The notes under the pieces: generated by a model
Seen by the model: only the letters and a program-made list of their open reading frames with translations
The model's database searches: none
Told to the model about the DNA's origin: nothing
Translations under genes and position numbers: made by a program
Shown: positions 1-11,700 of the stretch, piece after piece
Layout of the letters: each line of letters starts with the position of its first letter
Numbering within the stretch: the stretch's first letter is position 1
Source of the DNA: Lagopus muta
Lineage: Eukaryota > Chordata > Aves > Galliformes > Phasianidae
DNA: 64,000 nucleotides
Assembly: GCF_023343835.1 (NCBI RefSeq)
Contig: NC_064444.1
Location: 8,299,219 to 8,363,218 of the forward strand
Reading direction: 5' to 3'

Positions 1-960
1 TAGCCTTTGAGAAAGGTAGAAAATCAATCCCAGCACCTGTGCTGAGTTGTGATGACAAATAAGAGCTAGAGAACATTTAACTGTGGATCATTATTATTTA
101 AAGTCCTACTTAAGGTATGTTGAACATTCGCCTACTTTTATTAAAACTGCCTTTGGTTGTTTTTTTAAGTGGGTTTTGATTTAAGTTTCACATTTCTCAG
201 ATTTCTTTCTGCATTATTTAATTAAAAAAAAAAAAATCCTCTTTCAGTTCTTTCGTTCAACATCAGAGCTACACCTCTGCCTTCAGTTTGTGAGATGTAG
301 ATAGGAGTCAGCCAACAACAGGTGCAAGAAGAGGAGGCATCTTGGTCCTAATAAGGTTTGGGTAGTCAGGCTAGGCTGTAAGAAAGCCCACAGGCTCATC
401 TGATTGGCCTCACTGAACAACCTGCTGATGTAAACTTCAGGCAGGTGACAACATCAGAAGCACCGTGCTCTGCACAGCCAGCCTCAGTACCACCCACCCT
501 GCTGGCTGCCATGGACGGCTTAGAGGCAAAATGCTGAATCTAATCAAAATGCTTCAAATTCTCCTTCTGGAAGGCCCGTCCACACCGTCTTCCATCTGAG
601 GTCATAATTTTACCCATGAAAAATACTGACAAATCCCATTTAACACCCAGCCTTCTCAGCTGTATGAGGACTTCAGCTTTCCAATTTGCACGTATAAAAA
701 CCTTTACAGAGACATCTCCAAATTGCTTTAAAGCACCCTTTTTGTTTGAGCAAAACAGTCATAGTCTGTGCTGATCAAATATCAGACACTATTTAAAGTA
801 TCATTTTTTATAATCTCCAAAACTCTTTATAAAATGACACTCAATACTAACTTTTGTCCCAACTTTTGCCTTTCTCTGAGAGCCGATTTCCTTTTATTCA
901 GCTGCCTCATTAGAGGCAGTAACAAATAAGTCACTAGAGCAATAATAAGGCTAAGTTTAT

Positions 961-1228
961 CTTGTTTCCTCCACTCCCTTTTCTCACTGTATTACTAAGA
1001 GTTGGAACAATAACAGGATGCCGGGATGCAGGATGGGAAAAGGCGGATTCCAGCTGGAAAACCTTGGAGATTGGGTTGCTGAACACTCCCAGTACTGCTT
1101 AACGAAAAGTGAAGTGGATTTTTCTGTTTGTTCTTCTTTTTCTATGTACTGCTTAATGCTTTGGGACACCGCTGAATTTAGTTTGCCTCATTTGGGAACA
1201 AAGTGAAGCTCTACAAACTCTGACTCAG
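961..1228 (+). promoter_or_regulatory. Candidate endothelial promoter / noncoding first exon of CDH5 (tentative)
   Basis: A cluster of ETS-like cores occurs here: a reverse GGAGGAAAC at 961-972, AACAATAACAGGATG at 1006-1020 (which also resembles a composite FOX:ETS site), then two more GGATG cores by 1035. About 190 bases further on, a very good splice donor (CAG|GTAAGG) sits at 1228/1229. Known biology: vertebrate CDH5 promoters are TATA-poor and ETS/FOX driven, and exon 1 is noncoding. The assignment is inference; short motifs like these also arise by chance. Confidence 0.2.
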
Positions 1229-4200
1229 GTAAGGAATAAATGCTATTTGCCGTCCTTCAGCTGTGGAGGTAATTGCAATAATTTTTTAACTGCACCAAAA
1301 ATGTCTTCTACTGCTTTAAATAATTTAAGATATACCAGTGGTTAGGCTATGAATTTCATACGTATCTACAGCATCCTTTGGGCCTAATATTCATAGAACT
1401 TAAAAGTAAGGGAGGGCAACAGCTGAGTTGTTCACAGTTTACATTGGAAGAGGAAAATCTCTAGATTTCCTGGGCTATACCACAGTTTTCCCAGGTCACG
1501 TAACAGAAAAAAACACATGCTTTTTTTGTAGTTCTGTTCTGTAATATTTAGATAATGTTGCCAATGTTCACTCACAATGGAAAAAGGACTGAAATGATAC
1601 TGCAAAGAGCAGCTGTAAGCCATTTATGAAACAATTCCACTTGCAGCATGGAGGTTACAGTCTTAGTACAGCTTGTAGTGAGCAGGTGTACGCTGTGCCG
1701 TGGTCAGTGTGCTCCAGCAATGGGAGGGCTGCCCTTGGTGTTTGAAAAGCTATGGTTTTAAGTGATCAACCCAAAGACAGGAAGCCCCCCCCAAAAAACC
1801 TGCCATCCCTGGATTATTGTACCTTCTGAGGGTGCTTAGGGTTGGAAGGACAATTTAGGCAAACACTTCAGTGCCTTGGTCTCCTAAGTCCCAACCCTGG
1901 GCTCTCAGCTTTTACAGCTCCTGTTCCAGAACAACAGCAATTTGTACTTGAGAAGTTTCTTCATCTCAGAGGTCCAAAACACACTATTTTTTTTCTGACA
2001 AGGTATTTTACAAACAGAGGCTGGGTGAAAAAAGTTGGTTGAAAAGGTTTATCTTGTCCTAAAGACAATGCAGCAAGAACCTGAGCCAACAAGTTTACCA
2101 TACAGCTTGCAAAGATGAAGCATTTATACAAAAGAGATTAATTGATACTGCTTTTTGTGGAAGGATTCTAGTCTGCAACAGTGGAACTGCCAGTGTGCAC
2201 AGTACCTTCCTGTGCTGGTTGTCATGCTCTAATAAAGATAAAGGAAGGAAAGAAATGCAGGAAAAAAAGATATGGGAGAAGATTAATTTCTGTGAGAAAA
2301 TCTGTTCTATTCTCAGCTACCGAAAAAATTGAAAGTTGGTTGCTACTGCAGTTAACGAAGGTGCAGTTAATCAGCGTGCTCCTGCCCCCACTGATTATAA
2401 ATCATCACATCAGCATTTGTAAAAGCATGCCGTAATATAAATGTTCATGCCGGAAAAAGAACTAGACAAAAGCAAGGTTGCTCCAATGATTTACAAAAGC
2501 TTCTCATCTCCAGTTAATTTGCACCTTGTAACAACACTCAGTGTACCAGAAACATACAGCAGAAACACTGACTTGTAATTTACCTGAGATATCTCGAGGA
2601 GTTATTTTCTGTTCTTAAATAAAGAGTGACCATCAGGAGAAAAGGACACAGTTTTAATTTAGTATATGAATGCCTCAGAATAGTACAGTGTACTGCAGTG
2701 CTGTATGTGAAGTCACAGCAATACATAAATGAAACGGAAAGCAAAAGATAAACTCAATTAACAAATCATTCCTTGTTTAGCTCAGTTATTTCTCAGTGAT
2801 ACAGCCACACCACATTAAGTACTTCCCAACACTCCACACTTTAACGTAAGGTCATAGAACTGTTATTTAGACATTACAAAGCAAATGCAAACATTGAAAA
2901 CATGCCATGGGACAGCTGTGTGTCATTCCAAACCTGCAGCTTGCACAGAGCTGGGCTCAGGGCTACAGAGAGAGCTCAGGTAGAGAAGGTTACACCGAAA
3001 GAGTTAACAGGTTTGCTGCCAAAAGAAAACAGGTTTGTTTCACATCCTGCCTCTGTTGGATAAAACAGCTGAAAACAGGATATAGGTAAAAATCCCTGGT
3101 TTAAAGGCTCTCCTGATTTATAGTTGGTATGGAACAGAGGATTGCACTATGCATCCACAAGTCAATATTTCAATTAATATTTCAAATGAAAAATAGACAA
3201 TCTTTTCAAAAAATCTTTTTCTGTTGGTCAGGTTACATTTTTACAGCAGGCTAGCTCTCACATTAGGCTAGCTAATATTTCAAAATTTATAAAAAAGTGG
3301 AGGTTCACAGAACAGAGATAACCGAATTCCACGGTTGTCGTGTGTTCATCACTCCAGTTTTGACTCAGGTTCTAGAATTTTAATTCAGAGGTTCATATGT
3401 TAGTGCCAAGAAGAAAATGGGATTCCTCTGCCTGTGAGAAATGCGTTGAAGATGCTGAAAATGAAAATGTTTCAGTGCATTTTTTTAAAAACAAATGTCT
3501 TTCTTCTTGCTGTCTTTGGGGCTTTACAATTCGAAAATCCTACCCAGTGTAGCCCTTCTCCTTTAGAGCAAAGCAGAGAGTGATTATTTCTGTAAAGTGG
3601 AGACTCGCTAGGACAGAGAGATGGCCAACTCCCAGTCAGAGAGGAGAAAGTTGTGGGCAGGTAGAAGGGCTCTCTGGCAGACTTATCTCTAGACAAGAGG
3701 GACAGCTGGGCCATTCCATACAAGATTAGGAGCTACATGTGAAAGAGTTATCAAGCATATCAAGCAGCCTCTGTGAAAGGGTGGAGAGTTCATCCTGAGA
3801 AATGGCTGATTTTTCAGTAGGAAGACAGGCATGGTTACCTGGTACACACTGCAGAAGTTGTAGACACCATACCAAGGATCAATGGAAGGGAAGAACTGTT
3901 CTCCTGCTCCAACCTTGCTACCTGAAATACCAGGAGTTACAGAGCACCACCACAGCCAGGGGCAGGCCAAAAGGAGGAACCTTTTAAATTCTTTATTCTT
4001 GTTTCAAAATACAGAAAGGCCAGTGCTCCTGTTCCAGTCTAGTTGTCACCAAAACCTTCCTGTTCCTGTGGGATTTTGCAACCATACTGTGTCAAAACCT
4101 AAGGAGAAAAAGCCCTCTGTTTCTGTAACGCTCTATTTTAAAAAGCCCGCAGTCAGCCTTCACAAATCAGCAGCACTCCATCCAGCTCTTCCCCACTGCA

Positions 4201-7200
4201 GGCACCCCCTGCCGTGCTCCCGGCACCCTCCCCTCTGCTCCCATACCCACCCACACCATCTGACACCGCCTCCTGACTCCTCGTGATCCTCACAGGGTGC
4301 AAAGCAGGTTATCTGCAGCACACACTGATCCCTGTCCTTATTGTGTAGGACAGTATAAAGGGAAATCCCACTTCCACTGAACGCCTGGAAGATGCAGCCA
4401 AATTCTTTCTGTCTTTGTCCACATTTCTGAGTAATGCCTTGGCAGGAGCATTCTTTCCCCTTCCTTTTATGATGCTATCTGTTCTGAGTTTGAGTTCTGG
4501 AAATCCTCTCTTGGAGTGCAAAGCGTACCTTTGCGCTGCCTGAGGAGAATCGGGGCCTAATGCTGCTGTCATGCAAATGACAGGAAATCCTGCCATTGAT
4601 GGGAAATGTTCCTGTGCTGAGTTCCGCTTCAGAGCCAGAGTCTCCACAGGCACAGTCCTAGGCCTCCCCCTTCCCTTTGTAGGACCCCGAGTTCTGCACC
4701 TGAATTTAGAGATTTGCAGCATCTTAATGGATTCTACTGTCACTGTCTTTCAGATAAGTAAGAAATGTCTGAATGAGAACTATTTCGCTTGTGTTAGGGC
4801 TACACCAACCAATCCCTACTACTAATAAGGTATTGGATTTTTTTTTCACTACCTCATTTATGAATCCACATTACAATAGTACATTGTGCCTGTTTATTCA
4901 GTTCTGTTAGTGCTTTCATTAAAACAGACAAATACTACTACACTATACATACTGCAGTATCATCTAACTTACCAGTACACTTCAACAAAGAAACATATCC
5001 AAGTGGAAATTGAGAATCAAGGCCAAAAGCAGAGGGTAGGCTACTTTTAGAAGGACAACAATGGGAGCAAACAGACTTGCTTTGCACATTTCCAGTGCCA
5101 GCAGCAGTACTGGTAAGTTTAGAATTGGAATAGTTGCATCGTCCAGTAACTGCACTTAGAGATTACTCAAGATTCTAACAGGAAGAAAGCAGTACACTTG
5201 TCTTTGCAATACATTGCACCATTTTCCTTCTGTAAAATAGAGAGCTTTATTACCTGCCTTATATAGATTGATCTTCAGCTTCATTAAATGAACATTCCAA
5301 TAAAGAGCTACTAACTGAGGGAAGTAAAAATTTCCACCTCAGCACAGGAAATACCTCCACTGCACTTTGGATTCGGGCAGCAGAGCCACAAAGTGCAGTT
5401 CTGCTTGGAATGGGTGCTTCCCAAGCAGCCAGGCTCCCCAGCACCACCATTCCGGGTGTTCCCATGCCAAGCCCCAGCATGGCTCAGTGCCAGGCTCCTT
5501 GCAGGGGCTCGCTGCCACCACCTGTGAGCAGAACTCTCACTGGGTCACCCTGATGAAAGCCCTCACAGCTCTCACTTTTATCACCTCCATAGAGACTTAT
5601 ACAATGTGTAAGTAACAACACTGACAGCACATACCATTGCAGCTAGGTTCAAGTGGCAAAACTGCATTAAGTCACTGTCATTTCCAGATGGAAACAAAGC
5701 CTAACAGAGAGCAATCTAGCTCTAAAAAATGTCATAAAACACAGGACAGCTTTCCTACATCTGAGGAATGAATTTCCTAGCTTTGCTTTTTCAGCACTGT
5801 AAGCTGGATATTTGCTTCCCTAGTTTTATTTTGGTTTGAAGCTGAGATTTCCCTGACTCTGAGAGCTAAACTGTAAGTAAAAACATTGAAAGGCTCATTG
5901 TAAATTCATAAGAACAGCAATAATATCATTTGTATCATCTCACAACACATGGGGATTTTAACAATGGAAATGTTCCAGGAAAAGACTGTAACTGTAGGGG
6001 TTGGCAGAAAAGGTCTTGAAGTTAATTAAGCCTGGTCTGGAAGTCTAGTTGAATAAGGGCAGGAAACAGAGAAGAATGAACTGACATTTGAATTAGACAT
6101 TTAAAAAGAGGGAAAAACACCGAATACTAATAACCAAACAAAACAGATCCAGACACACCCTGTTGTTTTAGCCTTTTGCCCAGCCAGAAAATAAGAGATT
6201 TATGTGTGCTTTCTTTATCTGCCACAAAATTAATTTTCAGAAGAAATATCAATGCATGAAGTTACTGAGTAATCTGAATAATCTGGTCAAAGGAATTGGC
6301 ACACACATACAGCTAACATGTTTTCTCTGCTTCAGATTACTGCTAGCACGATAAATATCAGCTACAGTGACCTGCCCATGATGCTCATGTTAGAGACAGA
6401 TGCTTTCGCTCCTGAGCTTTTGTTGAGAAAGATGTAAAGAACAAAATTCTATCTTCTGCAAACACAGCTACATTGTACATATATATATTGTTGTTGTTGC
6501 ATGCAGTGCCTCAAATGATGGGGACTTTTCCTTAAACAAACCAATTCAGTTAGAGCTCTGTGCCAGGAAGCCTCTCTGATACAAAAGCTTTATGTGAAAA
6601 CAAAAGGGAAGTAGAAAACCTCCATAATATATTATTCTCAGAGTCATCTTATTTTGTTCTAGCTTGGACAAACTCCTAAACATTCAGTGGCAGCTACAGC
6701 TAATCTCTGTGTACAGCTGAGCTGACCAGGAGCAGAATCAAAGCAGATTGATTCTGAAATGCGCACATAATTTATTGTGGAAAACAAAGCCTCTGGTTGG
6801 AGATGCTTGAGGAATCTTTATAGCAATCACAAACACCTCCAATATATCAGAACTGCTCCATCTCTGCAAGGGGATGAGCCTAGTAATTGCTGAAGGATTC
6901 TCCTGCCCCCTTTACACCCAAGCCCTACTCCCAGAATCAGACAATGCACTCTGCTGCTGCCAGCACCTACATCTCCACCTCTCCTTCCAGAGCACCTTGG
7001 GGAACAGAATCATTAACTGGCTGAAAGAAAGCAAGGAGAAACATCTACAGACACTTCAGGTAGTGTCAGCAAGACTGATGGAGACTCAGTCCTCCTGCAA
7101 CATGAGTGAGATCCTTCTCAGAGACAAGTAAACCAAACAACAAGATCATCACTGAAACTACAAGCTTTCTGGATGTGTAGAAGTGAACAGATTATTTGTC

Positions 7201-9124
7201 TGTCTATAATGCTGGCACTTCATCACCATTTTCAGCATTTGTCCTTATCAGTAATTATCTGGATGGAAAATGTATTCCTCTTAACTTTATATTTTGTACA
7301 AATAATTCATAGGGAAAAAAAATGCTAGCTCTTCCAAACTCTGCACACAGGGCTTATTCCACTCATCTTATTAGCTCATTTCAGAACAAAAGGGCTATGT
7401 TTAAAGCAAAGTAAAACCCTCAAAATAGCTCAGATTTCAACAGCATTTGGCAACTGTCATCAAAAGATATCCAAGAACAAATTTTCTGTCATTTAATTGT
7501 TAATTTCACTCCAGCAACATCTGGGGAGCAAAGAAATAATATTACTCGTAGATCCTACGAGCTTGATGGTTTAAGGAAATGGAACCCTTTAAATCAGCAA
7601 AGCACAGAGATCTATATGATGTGTGGCATGATTATATGAGGTGGTAATATTCTGTACCAAAAATGCAAGCTCCACTTAGAAGCTTGAACATGCTCACTGA
7701 ATCCAGAATATGTGTTCTCCTTAGGTGTCATTTGACCCTCATAGCTGTGATTCCAAGGCTCAGGAGCTGTACAGAGATATAGGAGACTTGGTTATGGCCT
7801 TAAACCCAATGTTGTTCACGCTGTCAACATCTAAGAGAAAGCCAATATCTTCTGTTTATGATACCATATTTATTTGCTATAAAAGTGTCATAAATTAGTT
7901 TAATAATTTCCTTATGAATCGCAAACAAGCTTCAAAAGATTACTGCACTTACTCCACTTACTGCATATTTAAAACATTCTAAATCAATTTGGGGTCACTT
8001 TACTGAAAGCATCTGTAGTAAAACATTGTATGACTACAGTCCCATGCCCTTCATAGGAACTCTTCAGCAGCACCAAACAGAAGCATTGCAGTGATTCAAG
8101 TACCATCTCAGTTTCAAATTCTCAGTTCTCTAGTCCCTCTACAGTCTCCATTATGACAAATAACATTACTGTGAAAAACGAGTAGAGACACTGATTCTGC
8201 ACCTGGCATGATACATGATCTGCATGCTGACAGTATGAAATGAGGAAGATTCCTAAACTCACCTAATGATTCAGTGTGGTGTAACAGACCTTTATGAGTA
8301 TTTGTCTCCTGAGAGAAGTGAAGGCCAACATTTTCACTAAGGCTGCTGGATTACTGTCTAGACATACCTGGATGCATTTATAAAAGGAAAACAGTCATCC
8401 ATTAGAGCAACAATTACACTGCAAAAGCAATCTGGATAGAATAGCAGAAACCAGTCAGTGTCCATTTTGTTCATTTTAATGCTATCAAACTATTGTTTTG
8501 CGTCCATCACAAATGTCATCCTTACCACAGCAAACAACCTTTGCATGAATAATGCACCACTGTCACGTCAACAACAGTAACAACTCATTTATTTACTCCA
8601 AAAATAATGCTTCCTCAAAGTCCATGAGGAGACCAGCCCACAAATTAAAACATGTATTTAATTTGCTTCTCAACTATCAGATTTGCAAGTAAGAAACTCA
8701 GATAAAAACCACTTTACCACAGATGGACAGAAAAATGTTATACTTCAAGATTGGAAATGAAATCATAGCGTGTGCACATGCATCACAGAAGTAGTCCTTC
8801 TTCATTTGATAACTTTACTGTTTAAGACTTCTGATGTACCACAGTTTTGAAAAATAACCTACCCCTGGCCAATCTGAAACTTACAAAATTTCATATATAC
8901 TGCACAGGTATACAGAAATACAGTCACATGCCTTATTAGATCATGTACAGCATTCATTTCCACAAGCAGAAATGTTTCGGATTCCTGGAGGTATCCAAAA
9001 TGACAAAGGTTCCACAAAGGCTGTAATTCCCTAAAGAATGCAGAACAACGAGGCACAAAGCCTGGGGGACAGACTCTGATGCAAGGTCTGTTGTGATAAG
9101 ACAGGGAAATCATTTTATACAAAA

Positions 9125-9361
9125 CAGGGGAGATTTAGATCAGATATAAGAACAATGCTTTTTATGATAAGAGCAGTAAAGCACTGGCACAGGTTGCCCA
9201 CAGAGGTAGTAGAAGCTTTGTAACTGCAGACATTCAAGGTTGGACTGGAGCAGGCTCTGAGCACCTGATGGAGCTGTGGGTCTCCCTGTTCATTGCAGGG
9301 GAGTTGGACCAGATGGCCTTTAAGGGTCCCTTCCAACTCAAATGATTCTCTCATTCTATGA
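9125..9361 (+). mobile_element. CR1 LINE, 3' terminal fragment
   Basis: This carries the characteristic bird CR1 3' end: the GGCACAGGTTGCCCACAGAG block at about 9187, then CATTCAAGGTTGGACTGGAG, then CTCCCTGTTCATTGCAGGGG, then GATGGCCTTTAAGGGTCCC followed by CTTCCAACTCAAATGATTCT. It ends in the terminal ATTCTATGAT microsatellite-like tail at about 9352-9361. It is a 5'-truncated, dead copy with no coding capacity, inserted in the CDH5 orientation within the probable first intron or 5' flank. The exact 5' edge is uncertain by about 20 bases. Confidence 0.93.
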
Positions 9362-11526
9362 TATCTTCCAAACTGTTCCGGAAAAGGCTACTGTTTGAGG
9401 TTTCCTAAAAGTCAAAATCAGAGCTGATTCACAGTGTGTGTGGAATGTAGACAGATAAATCAAGACCTAAGCCAAACAAGTGTCTATCTGTGAATGGGAA
9501 ATCAAGTCCAAACCTACACTAGCAACACACAGTCAATAGTTTTACAACTAATCCACTTTTTGTCAGGTGGGAGTCATACAAGAATGTAGAAAGCACTCTC
9601 CAAACAGCAAATATGTTTTTGTATGTTTTTCAAAAACATGATAGAAACTGAGAAAACATTTAACTGAGAAGTTAAATGCCCTCCTGCTTTTGTGGGCCTC
9701 GGTGCCTGAGCATCCCATAGGCTTGACTCTGAGCTTTCTCAAAAAAATCTCCATTTGTGAAGGATTTCTGCAATTGTATTCTGTCTTGTTCACAGGCTGT
9801 ATATGTTACAATTCTACTGATAGTTACCAGGATCCCTGTAACAGGTTGTTCTGTAAGGAATGCTATTTGAGTTAAAGTAATACTTGCAACAAAATCATTT
9901 CTTTTTGTCCTGGAGGTTATGCCTGAATATAAGGGGTCAGATTCAAAGCAGTGAAAGCAATTTTTGAAGCTCCCATCCTACTCTCATCCTACAGCTTTGG
10001 GATTTCACGTAAAAAGGAAACAAAAAAAAATCAACCTTCTCTGGACTTTAGAAACAGCATGAATTATGGCCCAAGTACCTCAAGGAGATAACTTATTGTA
10101 AAGATCCCCTTAAGATTTGCTGTTCTTTGTTGATACTGAAGACAAAAAGCACTTAACCTCAGTGTCTGCTATTCTCGTTTGTCCACAGTGGCATAATTCC
10201 TCCCTCGTTACAGTCAAGAGCCACTTGCAAAACCAAATGAGTTGTGACCCTACTCAGCAGCAGGTCGCTACCCCTTCAGTACAGCTGCTGGGCAGTGACT
10301 GGCTGGCAGAGACAAACATGAACTCTTCCAGAAGACTCTTCTATGCCTAAAGAAAAGCCTAGTCAGACTAGCATGAAACACAGTTTCCTGCCTGCTGTAA
10401 TGGGTGACTGCATCCATAACACTGCGCTGTTGTTCAGAGAACACAAGCAGAGCCTCCTACAGGCTATTCTCCTCCGACTCATGCTGACAGTCTTGGTTTT
10501 GTTAATCTACCTAGCTAACATTATCAGGCACATCACTGATGTAAAAGAGACTCCAGTGAGGCTGGAAGAATTTACAGATGCAAGATCAGATATGCAGCCT
10601 GATGCATCTTGCTTCCCTTTCAGGTTTGTGATGAGGTGACCAGTAGCAAAATGCAGATCTATATACTCAACAAAGGAGATCACTGTGACCTCTTATAACT
10701 TTCTTCTGCACACATTTCTCTAAACTGTGCAGGAAATGCCCTCTTCAACCATGCATTTGATAGTTTCAGTTCAGAGCCTTCCTCAGTACTTCCCGCAGCT
10801 CTTAAGCCCCCAAGTCAGCAGGTCACTTGCTGAAATGCTAGCAGAGCAATCAGGAAGCTCTGGGAGGGCATTAGTATAATGTTTTGCTATTGCTTTTCAC
10901 CATCCTTAGTGCATGGCTGTTCACTCATCAGTGTGAAGGCAGCTTTGTTTCTTAAAAACATGTACGTGTTTTTTTAAAGGCCAATACTAGTCTTTGCCTC
11001 CCCCATTTTTATCTAGTTCTGTGCCAGAAGCAACTGAAAAACCAGGAGCCCTGTCTTGCTGCCTGCCATCAGTCTGGTGACCTTTGCTGGCTGCTGTCCA
11101 TTCAGGAGCACTGTATTGGGCCATCTAATCAAAAGAAACGAATCTTCAACATACACACCATATTCATGGTGCTTACAGTCCCTTTAAACAATAACAAACA
11201 ACAAATAAATTTTCATTTCTGAAAGAGGTGTCTGACCTGGCCGAGGACTCCATCCAGCCATTAGATGCAGCTGTATTTTCTACCATCTAAGAGAAAGAGA
11301 AGTTTTTTTTTTTCTTCAGAAGAAACATGAGGAGACAAACCGGGGGCCAAAATCAGACACAGAATCATCTCCTGAGCTCCACTGCAGAGCTCCAGTGCTA
11401 AGAAATGAGCTGCACCCCGTGCACACAGCAGTGCTCACACAACACAGAGTGACGTGGGCTTTTTTTGCAGTTGCACATTTGGTTAAAATGCTGCTGAAGC
11501 GGCTGTTCATTCAAAGCCATCACAAG

Positions 11527-11700
11527 TATAAAATGCCATTTAATAATCAGCTTTCAGGCAGGCATTTGCACTCCAGATTGTTTAGTCATCAAAGTGGCTA
11601 TTTACTTGAAGGTACTATCATGCATATAAAAAGTCATTTCATAATCAGTTTTCAGGTAGGCATTTGTGCTCCCGGCTGTTTAGTCATCAGTGGAAGCCAC
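11527..11700 (+). repeat. Diverged tandem duplication, period 98 bp
   Basis: Two copies begin with TATAAAA at 11527 and 11625. Each continues through an AATAATCAG/CATAATCAG block, TTTCAGGCAGGCATTTG versus TTTCAGGTAGGCATTTG, and a shared TGTTTAGTCATCA. The period is 98 bases throughout. A possible third start (GTATAAAG) follows at about 11710. The copies differ at scattered positions, so the duplication is not recent. I do not recognise the unit as a known transposon. An open frame crosses both copies, but the two copies are not read in the same frame, so coding is unlikely. Confidence 0.75.

Noticed and set aside
1836-1856. GGGTTGGAAGGACAATTT resembling a reverse CR1 start
   Set aside because: Only about 12 bases match and no other CR1 landmark follows; taken as coincidence.
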